This document shows, one piece after another, positions 17,728 through 27,461 of a stretch of DNA of 64,000 nucleotides. Position 1 is the stretch's first letter. Every line of letters starts with the position of its first letter. The stretch covers positions 310,001 through 374,000 of the forward strand of contig NZ_JAGRPU010000001.1 in assembly GCF_024606225.1 (NCBI RefSeq). Reading direction: 5' to 3'. A program made the position numbers and the translations under genes. The DNA is from Endozoicomonas sp. ISHI1 (lineage in GTDB: Bacteria > Pseudomonadota > Gammaproteobacteria > Pseudomonadales > Endozoicomonadaceae). The notes beneath the pieces are model-generated. The model had not been told where the DNA came from. It did not search any database and worked only from the letters and a program-made list of their open reading frames with translations.

Positions 17728-17769
17728 AAAAACCAACCACTTAATATAAGTTCTAGGCAGTTGGTTTTT
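17728..17769. terminator. Bidirectional terminator between sspA and dndB
   Basis: AAAAACCAAC (17728-17737) pairs with GTTGGTTTTT (17760-17769). The T-run on the plus strand ends sspA and the A-run gives a T-run on the minus strand for the convergent dndB. Confidence 0.75.
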
Positions 17770-17785
17770 CTTTCTAATTTAAGCT

Positions 17786-19039
17786 TTATGGGTAAAATGG
17801 TTGATTAGGCAGTCCTTTATCATCTTGCCCTTTGGCTTTATTCAACCGATCAAGTAATGCTTCCTTTTGACTCGAGCCCAAAGATTCTGGGCACAGAATA
17901 TAAGCCATCAATTCTGACCCTAAATCAATATTATCTTTATTTGATAGTATTTTTTTACCAGCACGAACTAGCACATTATCCCATATGCTGTTTGATATTG
18001 ACCAATCTAAAGTTTGAGCATTGTTCAGAGTGGTGGCTAGATTAAAGCCTCTCTCATTAATTTTAACTAAAGCCTTAAAGAAAGCCATTTGCCCGACAGG
18101 TTTCAATAGCATTGACCAACGTTGATCTTCACTTCTAGATTGAGGCAATATTTTAGAATCTGCAATTGCATCATGGTAAACAGGTATAGAAGCTAGAACA
18201 CTTTTCCACCATCGTTCAGCAATTGCATATCCATCATCTAGTTCTTCATCAGAAGGTCTCACCACTCTACTCTTTTCATCAAAATCCTTAATTCCTTCAC
18301 AGTGCAGAATATCTTTAACTGTTTCATAAACTGTACTTATTGTTGTTAACTGTGTGCTACGTGTAGCAATAGTATTACTTTTCCAATTAACAATAAGATC
18401 TTTACCTGAAACAATACCTAATGGCCCATAATCTAATTCAAGCAAACGTCTAGTAATTATGGCATAGCCATCATCCTCGCTTGTAATCAGGTAATCACCA
18501 CGACTAACAGTTTTAGCCGTTCTATTAAGTTTATTAAAAATCCTTCTTGTTTTTTCATTGTTCTCATGATTAATAAATATTACAGGTATATCATCATTAG
18601 GAACATCTGATTTGTATTCTCCATCCAGATCTGGATTTTGTATTACTTCACGTATTGCTGCCCACCTATGCTGACCATCAAGAATAATATATTTTCCTTT
18701 TTCAACGGTCAGAAATCCCATATTAGACATTTGTGTTTTGTATGCTTGAGGAATCTTTGTAGAGATATCAGCTACAGATTCAAAATGTATATCACCATCA
18801 AAAACAAGAACAATAATCGAACCAAACAACCTATCTGATGATTTCACAAGATATGGGACTATTTCATCCACTACACGTTTCTTATTTAATTCTCTTTGAA
18901 GCCTTTCTTCAAGACCCATATTAGCCCATTCATCGATTTCTCCTGCAGCTCTAAACGCCATTAATTCCTTAGCATTTAGTGTTGCAACAAAATAATTATT
19001 ACTTCCCATTTTTGCTTTGGTACACGCAAATGTGCTCAT
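17786..19039 (-). CDS. dndB: DndB-like DGQHR-domain regulator
   Basis: A 417-residue protein with the signature DGQHRW at residues 121-126, in the setting KGKYIILDGQHRW, which defines the DGQHR/DndB family. DndB proteins repress dnd operons and influence the level of modification. Here it stands alone, without dndCDE, beside Ssp-type genes, so its target is probably one of the ssp or dpt promoters. The gene is distinctly AT-rich (roughly one third GC by eye) compared with dptFGH and sspBCD, consistent with separate acquisition. It lies 19 bases downstream of the GIY-YIG gene on the same strand and is likely co-transcribed with it. The start ATG at 19039 has the site AGGAG just upstream (plus-strand CTCCT). 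Confidence 0.78.
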   Translation of the reverse strand: MSTFACTKAKMGSNNYFVATLNAKELMAFRAAGEIDEWANMGLEERLQRELNKKRVVDEIVPYLVKSSDRLFGSIIVLVFDGDIHFESVADISTKIPQAYKTQMSNMGFLTVEKGKYIILDGQHRWAAIREVIQNPDLDGEYKSDVPNDDIPVIFINHENNEKTRRIFNKLNRTAKTVSRGDYLITSEDDGYAIITRRLLELDYGPLGIVSGKDLIVNWKSNTIATRSTQLTTISTVYETVKDILHCEGIKDFDEKSRVVRPSDEELDDGYAIAERWWKSVLASIPVYHDAIADSKILPQSRSEDQRWSMLLKPVGQMAFFKALVKINERGFNLATTLNNAQTLDWSISNSIWDNVLVRAGKKILSNKDNIDLGSELMAYILCPESLGSSQKEALLDRLNKAKGQDDKGLPNQPFYP

Positions 19040-19058
19040 TTTTATTCTCCTGTATCGC

Positions 19059-19361
19059 TTAAGTTAAATTACAACTAGGTTGTAACATTGTTATCACTTC
19101 TTGTTCCAACTCATTTAAACGAATTGAATTATTGCAAATAATCCAGCTAAACCTTACTGAGCCAACACTAATATTAAGTGCATTCCTCAACGGTCTGTTA
19201 TGAGATCCGTAGTAATGCTGTGAAAACCTTCGGCTTAGTCGTTCTGTTTTACCAACATACAAAGGCCCCCTAAGGTCGTGTATGACATACACTCCAGGTT
19301 GATCTGGAACTACTAATTTATGACCTTGTGTGAATAAAGTTTCGCCATCCAGTGCAAGCAT
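19059..19361 (-). CDS. Small GIY-YIG endonuclease-domain protein
   Basis: A 100-residue protein that is a single GIY-YIG domain: GVYVI and LYVGKTE (the two beta-strand motifs), the catalytic arginine in RLSRRFSQH, the metal-binding glutamate in LNELEQEVI, and the terminal asparagine in PSCNLT. All key residues are present. Domains of this kind cut or nick DNA in repair, restriction and homing. The gene is upstream of and probably co-transcribed with dndB, both AT-rich. A DGQHR regulator plus a stand-alone GIY-YIG protein could be a separate small module inserted into the PT island; a role as an additional PT-linked nuclease is inference. Confidence 0.75.
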   Translation of the reverse strand: MLALDGETLFTQGHKLVVPDQPGVYVIHDLRGPLYVGKTERLSRRFSQHYYGSHNRPLRNALNISVGSVRFSWIICNNSIRLNELEQEVITMLQPSCNLT

Positions 19362-19643
19362 TTTATGCCTTTTTTATTTGTCTATAAGGTCAGTATATGC
19401 AATGTTTGTACAAACACTAGATTGGTTTGCGGATATCTATACTTTCTAAACACAAACACGGCTCTTATTTTCAAAAACATCCGTTAATTCAATGCATTAG
19501 AAATATACAAAACATATTTTTTTCACAAGAAATATTTCGCTTCAGCTAAACCATTACTGCGAGAGAGGCAAAAGATAGGTCGATTCCATCGACTATCTAG
19601 TACCCGTCCGAAAACCCTCAAACACCTCTGTATAAGACATTTC

Positions 19644-19990
19644 TCATGAAGACTCACACCACCGTGGCTCGAAGAAGAGCGATAGCATTTTGATAAACTC
19701 TTCAAGCCATATCTCAAAGTGGTCAAAGATTCGCTGGAGGTGATCCTTGCCTACCCGAAAGAGGGTTTGAGCTTTTCTACCCTGGGTTTTGATCTTTAGT
19801 AAGCGCCAAATACACCTGCGTACTGGCTGCCATCCCCAAGATTTCTTATTCTTTGTCCGTCTTAAAAGAGATGTAATCGGCTAGCTTGCCGAGGATAGTT
19901 TTCTGTTCTTGAGTGAGCATGGCGGTTCCAGCTTTAGCGTATTCGGAACCGCCAACTTGCGCCTTTTTCTGGCAACTATCGAAGCCTGCT
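19644..19990 (-). pseudogene. Transposase C-terminal remnant (IS4-like?), frameshifted
   Basis: Minus-strand coding-like sequence is readable in two frames. The upstream part gives GFDSCQKKAQVGGSEYAKAG and TQEQKTILGKLADYISFKTD, then a stop and a shift near 19833; the next frame gives WQPVRRCIWRLLKIKTQGR, KAQTLFRVGKDHLQRIFDHF and EEFIKMLSLFF before a stop. This looks like the C-terminal end of a DDE transposase of the IS4 group, but the family is not certain. The 651-base gap between the GIY-YIG gene and sspD (19,362-20,012) contains nothing else I can recognise apart from the promoter expected upstream of 19,361. Confidence 0.45.
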
Positions 19991-20012
19991 CACTCTAAAC
20001 TCGAGTTATCAA

Positions 20013-20879
20013 CTATTTATAACAAGTAATACAAGCTCCACCGCCCTCAACTTCATCATAAATGGCATCCAGGTCCACCATTTCAATCAACTCTTCCTCA
20101 TAAAGCGCATTCCGTCGACGTTTTTTCTCAAACCGCTTCAGTGCCTTCTCATGGTTCCGTTTAATTTCTTCAATTCGCTTAGGGTCTTCAAGCGTATTAA
20201 GTGGAGTGTCCATACCCAACCAGTAATATTTTTCGCCCGAAGCATTCTCATTCAAATGCTTTTCATAGCATTTAGCTTCTTCAAAAGCTTCAGGATGACG
20301 CTCTTTTAGTTTCACCCACTCAATCTTTCTCTGATAGAAACAGAAAGTACAACCACTTCGTGAACGCCATTCGTAATACTTAGGCAAGCCAAGCCCGGTG
20401 TTATTAAGGATATTAATAATATCTTGCTTATTCAGGCCATCTTCAACAAATGGCATTCTTACCTTCAGAAACTTTTCTGTCGGCACATAACCATCTCGGT
20501 ATGGTTCATCTGCCCGAATACCAACGTAACTGACAATTTCATAACCATCTTCGATAAGAGGCTTTACCCATTCTTCAAATGGCTTCAGCTTCATCTGAAT
20601 AGTACACCACCGCTGCTGTGCGGAAGGCAGAAAGTTATTGAACTGCTTAAGCCAATAATCAAAGCCCTTATCATCATTCAGGCGAGCAATATCTTTGCCC
20701 AGATAAGCTTCCAGTTTGTTGAAGTAGTCATAGACTTCCGGCAGCTCTTTTCCAGTATCAGTAAAGAAATACTCAATATCTAGGTCTGGATAAGTGTCGC
20801 GCATATAGATAGCTAACGCAGCACTGTCCTTTCCTCCCGATAGTCCAAGAACATGTTTAATTTTACGAGGTTCTGTCAT
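20013..20879 (-). CDS. sspD: SspD ATP pyrophosphatase (PAPS-reductase-like PT enzyme)
   Basis: A 288-residue adenine-nucleotide alpha hydrolase/PAPS-reductase-like protein. The PP-loop SGGKDSAAL is at residues 14-22, followed by IEYFFTDTGKELPEVYDYF. Cysteines occur as SGCTFCFYQRK near 172-180 and as CITCYK at the very C-terminus, which probably handle sulfur or an iron-sulfur cluster. In SspABCD systems SspD activates the DNA backbone with ATP before sulfur insertion. It starts by ATG overlapping the stop of sspC (one-base TAATG overlap) as last gene of sspB-sspC-sspD. DndC of double-strand systems is larger and comes with DndD/E, which are absent, favouring the Ssp assignment. Confidence 0.82.
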   Translation of the reverse strand: MTEPRKIKHVLGLSGGKDSAALAIYMRDTYPDLDIEYFFTDTGKELPEVYDYFNKLEAYLGKDIARLNDDKGFDYWLKQFNNFLPSAQQRWCTIQMKLKPFEEWVKPLIEDGYEIVSYVGIRADEPYRDGYVPTEKFLKVRMPFVEDGLNKQDIINILNNTGLGLPKYYEWRSRSGCTFCFYQRKIEWVKLKERHPEAFEEAKCYEKHLNENASGEKYYWLGMDTPLNTLEDPKRIEEIKRNHEKALKRFEKKRRRNALYEEELIEMVDLDAIYDEVEGGGACITCYK

Positions 20880-23800
20880 TAAGCACCTTCCTTAGCGCAC
20901 ACCGGCGCCTCATACGGACTGAGTAAATCCTGCAAGGTTTCTTGCAAAGCAAGCGCCTTGAGATCATCCGCATTATGTTTCTTCAGTACTTTAACCAGCT
21001 CAGATTTGAGCTGAGTTACTTCTTGTGACTGCTGATCACTGATTGTCACCTGTCGAACATATTCTTCAGCCTGTCCTCCAGATCCAATAACCAAGGCTAT
21101 AGATTTGGATCTTCCTTCATCTTGCTGAGAGCCCGCTGCAATAAAGGTTTCAACCCGTTTGAAGCGCTGGCAGTAGTCGAACAGTTCCTCACGCCCTCTT
21201 GCCAAGACGATATCATTCCAATCTTTGGCCGGGGCTGCAGCAACCAGAGAAATGAGACCTTCGAGCCATTTGTGATTTGAGTTTTGGCACTGACTTAAAC
21301 GCTGAGCAAAAGCTTGCAGACGATAATCAGCGGCCACTTCTCTTACTTTTGTACAGCGTTCCACCAGATTTTCGGAAAGCTCTCCTAGTTCAGATCTGAG
21401 AATTTTCTTATAGCCATTAAGCATCTCCTCATCCATTGCTCTCAGCTCTTCAATGGCACTATTCAGTGCATTATCAAGCATTTGGTCAGAGTCTTTCTCG
21501 GATTTGGCACTATCTAAATCAAAAACTGCATACAAGTCTTCCAGTAACAACTGATAAGGGTCGTTAGCTTTTAATACCGCATCACGGAATTTTTTTGCAG
21601 GACCATCAGGCAACCGAGCATTTTTAACCCAGGCCGGTAGTTTCTGATGGACAAATGTCACCAGCGATCTGGCAATATTAAGTGCCTGTGGAGGAATATC
21701 CCGATCAAGCTTTTTAGCAGCAACCCTGGCAAAGGTGTGGATGTAGTGATGCTTGACGCCACTTACCTTGTAATATCGAACACCTACTTCCTTTGGTGCA
21801 CGCATCATTTTACTGACAAACTCATCATCAATTTCAGGAATAAATACGTACCGGGCTGTACTGTCCTTATCATAATAAGCCAGTTCTTCATCGCGACTCA
21901 TCAGGTAAGCAAGAGCGATAACCGGGCACAAACCTGCGGTTAAGCCATAGGGTTTTGCTTCCCACATGCTGTAAATGTCGGCCAGAGTAACCAGCTCAGT
22001 GGATTCATTAATCGTCTTCTCCGTAGCCTTCAACATATGTTGAAGGTTTTTCGAGCTGATGCCACTGGGTATTACAAAACTGAACTCGCCATTTTCCTGC
22101 TTGGCATGTAAACCTGTCTGCTTAAGGCAGGAAAGATAAATCGCTTTCTCTGGTGGAAAACCATCGTTCAAGCCAAGGTTTTCTTCATCGCTATAACTTA
22201 TCATCCTCTCCATAAGTTTACGGCGGGCGGAATTAGATGTACCGGAAGGCTTCTGACGGTTAATCAGTTCATTAAAAATTTGTGGCGTAAAGGGGTATAT
22301 TTTATCCGCTATGCGGGAAGCAATGACATTTAGAGAGCCTGCTGAAAGCGTTTGCCCGTCGAACCACCACTGGCTATTATTGAATGCCTTATCATAAGCA
22401 TCATCCAGCTCTTTACGGGCGTTGCCATAACGAGCCTCATACTCTTTTGCCGCAATCTTGTCGTGCTGTAATTCAGGAGTATCTTTCGCAATAAGTTGCA
22501 AAGCCCATAACTCACGAGCAGCTACTTTTAGTGGCTCAATTTCATTGCTGACACCTACAGCACATGACTGATGAGTTTTGCTGAACTCAACGAGTTTTCC
22601 AGCATCCCTGGAAGACTCGTTGGCCAACAACAGGAAAGATGCAAATGTACCATGCTTAGATTTCCACTTTTCACTCATCACCTGGTCTGTGGTCAAAGCG
22701 ATGCGTTGATCCAACCAGCGCAGAGTACCTTTCTCATGGTAATGACGCTTGGCAATAGTGAATTGCTGATACTCTAATACTGAAGTCCAACTATCATCGA
22801 ACTGAAGCTTTTCTCGCTGAAGCTCTAGCAGTCCTTCAAGATCAAAGTCACTGCCTTCAAAAACAGCCCAAGCGCTCAGGTGCTTTCTGAAGGTAATGAT
22901 AGACTGCTGCTTCAACTCCTCGAAGTATTGCTCCAGCTCTATTGCTGCCACATGATCCATAGCTGATTTCACTGCTTTATCAGTGGCATACATCCCAAGA
23001 GTACGACCGAACAAATTAAGTATAGCGATGGTCTTAATCAGCTGGCGATGTATATCACTTCCATGATTACTGGTTCTAATAATGGCTTCGCTGGCTACAG
23101 ACCAAGCATGACCATCATTGGTGCTTACAATGTGATGTTCCAGATTACTTTCGAGATAATCCCACAAATGATAAAGCCTATAGCTGGCATGGCTGCCATC
23201 ATCATTCTCATCCATAAAATTATGAAAACTATGTGGTTCTCTAGAGTTTAAGAAACTAAAGGTGCTGCGTTCATTTTGACTAAAACGACGCTTGGAGATT
23301 GGGCCTAGCAGCAGAGCAACCGTTGGATGCAGAGGGAAACAACCCTGCAGCCGATCATGGAGTACTGCACTATCTCTTAACTTTGCTCGCTGCAAGTTGG
23401 AGCAAACATTGCTCACCAGCTTGCTATGCCAGGTTTCTGAGCGCTGGCTTTTTGATTCAATAGACTGAGCAATCAGGGCTACTGTTTCATCTTCTGAGAC
23501 GTTGTATAACAGATCGCTGTAGCGCCCCTGAATTTTTGCCCATTCATCCTGAATTGCTTTACCCCGGGAATGAGCATACTCACTAAAGGCCTGATGGAGA
23601 AAGCCTACAAAAAATGCAGGCAGTTCAGCTTTCTGGAAATTTTCTGCAAAGTTCTGGAAGAACTGCGTATTAAGGTCATGCTTAATGAAATGTTCAAGCA
23701 CTTTACCCATCTCATCCAGCATGAAGTACACACCATCAACTTTACCTTTCACATCATTCAGTAAGTTGATGACCATCTGTTCTAGCTGCGCTTCATTGGG

Positions 23801-24256
23801 AGCTTCTTTTGGAATTGCGTACTGTTCAGCAAGCTTTGATGTTTTAGGATGATCTTTTACAGCTGTATATACAGACTTCCAGATTGTAATTATTGGGCTC
23901 TCAACGCCACCTACAGCACGAACAACTAGCCACCCTTTCTTAACTGGGAAATACTTTCCCAGCTCTTCAGACATTTTACTCCTGATGCAGCCTTGAGCAG
24001 CATTCCGGTATACTTTTTTGTGATGCAGAAAACCCGTCAACAACAAAGCAATAGTAGACTTACCAGTTCCGTATGGACCAGTAACTGTAAATGCTCTTTG
24101 TTGACCTTCTGCAAACTGACGACCGAGTGTTCTCAGCGTGTTTTCAGCAGTCCCATGAAAAACCAGACCGGGAAAGAAATCAGCAGACAAATCATTGTCA
24201 ATGCGGGTAGCTCGCTGATAACGAACATTGATGGAATATGTATCTGCAAGCCGCAT
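20879..24256 (-). CDS. sspC: SspC ATPase of the single-strand PT modification complex
   Basis: A 1125-residue P-loop ATPase with Walker A GPYGTGKS at residues 60-67 and Walker B VYFMLDEMGKVLEH near 173-186. A long helical C-terminal region follows. It is the middle gene of three tightly overlapping genes: its start overlaps the stop of sspB by one base and its stop overlaps the start of sspD. In published SspABCD systems SspC is the ATPase that works with the nickase SspB. The recurring DUF4007-ATPase pairing in this window (here and at 11,051-16,506) makes comparison of the two ATPases worthwhile; they differ in length and in the sequence around the P-loop. Confidence 0.8.
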   Translation of the reverse strand: MRLADTYSINVRYQRATRIDNDLSADFFPGLVFHGTAENTLRTLGRQFAEGQQRAFTVTGPYGTGKSTIALLLTGFLHHKKVYRNAAQGCIRSKMSEELGKYFPVKKGWLVVRAVGGVESPIITIWKSVYTAVKDHPKTSKLAEQYAIPKEAPNEAQLEQMVINLLNDVKGKVDGVYFMLDEMGKVLEHFIKHDLNTQFFQNFAENFQKAELPAFFVGFLHQAFSEYAHSRGKAIQDEWAKIQGRYSDLLYNVSEDETVALIAQSIESKSQRSETWHSKLVSNVCSNLQRAKLRDSAVLHDRLQGCFPLHPTVALLLGPISKRRFSQNERSTFSFLNSREPHSFHNFMDENDDGSHASYRLYHLWDYLESNLEHHIVSTNDGHAWSVASEAIIRTSNHGSDIHRQLIKTIAILNLFGRTLGMYATDKAVKSAMDHVAAIELEQYFEELKQQSIITFRKHLSAWAVFEGSDFDLEGLLELQREKLQFDDSWTSVLEYQQFTIAKRHYHEKGTLRWLDQRIALTTDQVMSEKWKSKHGTFASFLLLANESSRDAGKLVEFSKTHQSCAVGVSNEIEPLKVAARELWALQLIAKDTPELQHDKIAAKEYEARYGNARKELDDAYDKAFNNSQWWFDGQTLSAGSLNVIASRIADKIYPFTPQIFNELINRQKPSGTSNSARRKLMERMISYSDEENLGLNDGFPPEKAIYLSCLKQTGLHAKQENGEFSFVIPSGISSKNLQHMLKATEKTINESTELVTLADIYSMWEAKPYGLTAGLCPVIALAYLMSRDEELAYYDKDSTARYVFIPEIDDEFVSKMMRAPKEVGVRYYKVSGVKHHYIHTFARVAAKKLDRDIPPQALNIARSLVTFVHQKLPAWVKNARLPDGPAKKFRDAVLKANDPYQLLLEDLYAVFDLDSAKSEKDSDQMLDNALNSAIEELRAMDEEMLNGYKKILRSELGELSENLVERCTKVREVAADYRLQAFAQRLSQCQNSNHKWLEGLISLVAAAPAKDWNDIVLARGREELFDYCQRFKRVETFIAAGSQQDEGRSKSIALVIGSGGQAEEYVRQVTISDQQSQEVTQLKSELVKVLKKHNADDLKALALQETLQDLLSPYEAPVCAKEGA

Positions 24257-25266
24257 TATTTGCCCTGCTTCGCGTAGAATTTGGTTAAATGATCAAACTT
24301 GTCTTCGCCAAGGTTTTCTATATCATCGCACTGAATCTGACGAAGCCCTTGAGTGTCTGTCCAGGAGATTTTACGCTGAGTCAGCTCCTCAACCTGATCA
24401 AGACGGTTCGCAAGTGCACTTTGAGATAACCTAAACACTCGTGCCGGAGAGCCTTCAGCGGTCAAAAGGCGGTCAAAGGAAATTGTTTTATCTTTCTTTG
24501 CTTCTCGATTCCAGTAATCAATAAGAGCAAATGTAAACACCTCTGCGGGCAAACTTTCCTGCCCACCAAGCTCAGCACTGAATTTCTTGTATCTGCCGCC
24601 TTCAAGAGTGCGGATAAGACCAAGCTCTACAAGCGGAGAAGAGAAGCTATCTTCGCTGATTTTTGAGTTATTAGAGTTTTTCTGACTGTAACCTTGAAGC
24701 ATGCACTCAATATCTTTGCTGATCGTTTTTTCAGCAGCTTTTAAATTAAGCTTGTCTACATCAGACAAAATGCTATCCATCAGCTGTTGCTTATCGAAGC
24801 GCTGACCATTAAAACGATTGAAGAACCAGCGAGAAGCAGACATCACTTTATAGTTTGAGTTCAGTTGCCAATGCAAAATCCAGATTGTCGCCAACTGCTC
24901 CATATAAGGGTCCCAGCCGGACTCAGCATCATCACCAAAAATTTCAAGGGCAATTTCGGTCAAATCATCTCGGCCATTTCGCTCTTCAATAATTTTTGAA
25001 GCATCAGTCCAGTAACGGATAGAGTTGACCATATTTTTACCAACACCCATCCGGACAACCGCTTTTTCGATATCTTCAGGATTTCCAGAGGAAACGGGTC
25101 TCTGAGGCTTTTCACCATAAATGTCAAGCACTGATTTTACAGCTTTATATAACCATCCGTATCTAAGGGGAAAGGTTTCATGCCCTGAAAATTTTGCAGT
25201 GTATTTTGTCACGTTGTCCGATTGCCTCTTTGCCACTGGAGAAACCCTCCAGTGACTAATTGTCAT
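24256..25266 (-). CDS. sspB: SspB DUF4007 DNA nickase
   Basis: A 336-residue DUF4007 protein. The diagnostic N-terminal block KFSGHETFPLRYGWLYKAV lies at about 25-43, then VRMGVGKNMVNSIRYW, GWDPYMEQLATIWILHWQL and FNRFN. In characterised systems this protein introduces the nick that precedes sulfur incorporation into one strand. It is first gene of sspBCD. The ATG at 25266 has no clear ribosome binding site; a GTG 57 bases further in (Val-Thr-Lys-Tyr, behind GAGGCA) is a possible alternative start. A 115-base AT-rich gap with tandem GTATATA repeats separates it from the methyltransferase gene upstream on the same strand. Confidence 0.85.
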   Translation of the reverse strand: MTISHWRVSPVAKRQSDNVTKYTAKFSGHETFPLRYGWLYKAVKSVLDIYGEKPQRPVSSGNPEDIEKAVVRMGVGKNMVNSIRYWTDASKIIEERNGRDDLTEIALEIFGDDAESGWDPYMEQLATIWILHWQLNSNYKVMSASRWFFNRFNGQRFDKQQLMDSILSDVDKLNLKAAEKTISKDIECMLQGYSQKNSNNSKISEDSFSSPLVELGLIRTLEGGRYKKFSAELGGQESLPAEVFTFALIDYWNREAKKDKTISFDRLLTAEGSPARVFRLSQSALANRLDQVEELTQRKISWTDTQGLRQIQCDDIENLGEDKFDHLTKFYAKQGK

Positions 25267-25381
25267 CTAGTTCGAACTTTGTAGCAAGGCGAATATACGC
25301 AGAATTTACTCATTAACACTTAGATAGCTTATGGAAGTGTAAGTATATACCCTCATGTATATATAAACAGTGGTAAATTTA
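25267..25381 (-). promoter_or_regulatory. Probable sspBCD promoter region with GTATATA repeats
   Basis: The gap upstream of sspB is AT-rich and contains two copies of GTATATA at 25343-25349 and 25357-25363, 14 bases apart, within an overall near-palindromic stretch. This is a plausible promoter/operator, for example for DndB, but no -35/-10 pair is convincing. Confidence 0.35.
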
Positions 25382-27418
25382 TTAGTAAAGCTCGTCCATT
25401 TCTTGATTTACTTTGTAAAAGCGATAGCCCTTTATTTGCAGGTTAAAGCCATGCTCAAGCACTTCAGTGAACGTTTTGTAGTCAAGCCCGTAGCCATCCA
25501 TCTCAGGCAGATCAAGCGATAGCAGCTTCTTATCGAAAGATTTTTGCTTATCAAAATCCTTGAAATTGTCGTCTATAAGTTTTGATTTCCAATACAGAGG
25601 CTGCGGATCATATAGCCCGGAAGCATAATCATAGAACTCAATATACTGCTTTCTCAGACTAATCTTCACTCGTTCTTGCAACATAGGGATTGGCTGGGTC
25701 TCGAAGCCTTCATATCTCATCAGGGTTAATTTTCCTGACTGAATATGTATTTTTATCAAGTCAACATTTTCTACGTCACCATAAAGCATGGTGGCACAAC
25801 CAATATAAAGCCGCAGTTCTGGTGGCAGTTCAGATACAAAACGAGAGTGTATGACCAGAGAATGGCGGTCATTCAGGATACTGGCAGGTAAATCTGCATG
25901 CGCTTTCTCACAGGCTTTTTCGATGCAGTCAGCAGCAGCAAGCGAATAAATCAGTTTCTGGGCATCAGCTAGCGTTGAACGATAGTCGCCAAAGAAAGCC
26001 TTGATATCCCGCTTCAGCTTCTCAGGCATATGCTTATATGGCTTACGCTTACTAAACTGTTGTAAGGCAAAATAAATGAGGAGATCTTCCCGACGACCTT
26101 CTACAGCATGGACAAAATCATCCTTGCCAAAACGCTCCTGAGTCAGAGCAAACGCTTTTTTTGGAGAGCCCACAAGTTCTCTGATCTTGTCAGTCTCTGG
26201 AAATTCATCAGCGGCAGGTATGCGACCATAGTCCAGACAACTTAACCAGAACTGTTCGAACAGCTCACCATGATCTGCAAAGAGGCGTTCTGCTTTAGGT
26301 ATTTTGATGGGCTTTTGAGTAATCTGCTTCCAGCGGTGACTTGTTCTGCGCTGTTTGTTGGCAAGATAAAGCTGTTCTTCATCTTTATTTTTAAAAATAT
26401 AGAAAATACCTGGAGCCACAGCAATGGCATCCTCTTCCACCACCTGCTCAATGAATATCTGCAACTCGCTCTGAGAGAAGTACTTTTGGAAGGTATTTCT
26501 GCTCGTTATTACGCCATCTTTATACCGTTTGAACTTCTTTATATGTTCATCGCCAGCAATCATGGCTGAAACAACCAATAGTTTATTGGTTAGCTTCCAT
26601 GCTCCCAACAGGGCATCAACACGCTCTTCAAGCTCTTCGATAACGTTGATGACATAGCCAATATTCACAAGGTCAGCTGCTTCTTTCTCCCCTTCTGCCC
26701 GCCAGTTCGGGTCCCATCCTGTTGCTGTAATGCCATGGGCTTCCAGCTCTCGAAGATCGTCGCCTCTGCCACAACCATAATCAAAAACCGAATAATCCCC
26801 TTCAAGGTATCCATGTCTAGCCAGAGTTTTCATTGGTGCGGACAGAGCATCACGAGATAAAGCCGTCTTATGTCTTTCCACAACATGCTCTTGTCGATTG
26901 TCTACAGCCGATGAACGAAACAACCGGCCGTCCACCAGCTCGTAGCCACGATCATGAATCAGTGCTTCCCAAGTTTGCTTGAAACCTATGATTTTACTGT
27001 TTTCATACAGACCTGCATCTTCACCTTCACGGGTAATGGTGCAGAACTCTTCATAATAACGGTCTGCCGGGGTGATCATGGTTTCTTTACGGTGAAGAAT
27101 TGGCGGATTACTGTTGGTAAAGCGATTGTGCTTGTAACGATTTTGGTCGAAATCGATATTAAAACTGGACTCTAGCTCAGGATAAGAATTTTCATAAAAC
27201 TCTGGGTAGTTCAGCAATGAGGCCCCAAAGCCGTTGGTTTGCAATTTGATGACCGTCCATTGAACCTCTTGCCCCAAGACTTTGACCTTATCAGCTATCC
27301 AACTGGCTAACTCTGGAGCCTCTTGCTCAAAGACACTTCGATGCAAATAAATCGCACCCGGCAACTTTTTCCCGTATTTCAGCTGTTTTACCTGCGTCTG
27401 GAACAATTCTGGCGTCAT
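25382..27418 (-). CDS. DNA phosphorothioation-associated putative methyltransferase
   Basis: A 678-residue protein (699 if an upstream ATG at 27481 is used; that start would overlap the preceding gene, and an AGGG site precedes the ATG at 27418). Features: KYGKKLPGAIYLHRSVF at the N-terminus, then NPPILHRKETMI, then a class I SAM-binding motif FDYGCGRGDDLREL with GWDPN downstream, near residues 210-240. These blocks match the family annotated as 'DNA phosphorothioation-associated putative methyltransferase', always found beside dnd/ssp genes. Its substrate is unknown; DNA methylation linked to PT sites is a suggestion only. It lies upstream of sspBCD on the same strand and may belong to the same transcript. 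Confidence 0.82.
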   Translation of the reverse strand: MTPELFQTQVKQLKYGKKLPGAIYLHRSVFEQEAPELASWIADKVKVLGQEVQWTVIKLQTNGFGASLLNYPEFYENSYPELESSFNIDFDQNRYKHNRFTNSNPPILHRKETMITPADRYYEEFCTITREGEDAGLYENSKIIGFKQTWEALIHDRGYELVDGRLFRSSAVDNRQEHVVERHKTALSRDALSAPMKTLARHGYLEGDYSVFDYGCGRGDDLRELEAHGITATGWDPNWRAEGEKEAADLVNIGYVINVIEELEERVDALLGAWKLTNKLLVVSAMIAGDEHIKKFKRYKDGVITSRNTFQKYFSQSELQIFIEQVVEEDAIAVAPGIFYIFKNKDEEQLYLANKQRRTSHRWKQITQKPIKIPKAERLFADHGELFEQFWLSCLDYGRIPAADEFPETDKIRELVGSPKKAFALTQERFGKDDFVHAVEGRREDLLIYFALQQFSKRKPYKHMPEKLKRDIKAFFGDYRSTLADAQKLIYSLAAADCIEKACEKAHADLPASILNDRHSLVIHSRFVSELPPELRLYIGCATMLYGDVENVDLIKIHIQSGKLTLMRYEGFETQPIPMLQERVKISLRKQYIEFYDYASGLYDPQPLYWKSKLIDDNFKDFDKQKSFDKKLLSLDLPEMDGYGLDYKTFTEVLEHGFNLQIKGYRFYKVNQEMDELY

Positions 27419-27461
27419 AACAACAAAACCCTGAGTAGTCTGATTATGTTTACTGGCAGTA

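Noticed and set aside
19846-19920. 24-codon minus-strand frame beginning MLTQEQKTIL
   Set aside because: It is part of the frameshifted transposase remnant, whose coding sense continues upstream of this ATG and in another frame downstream.
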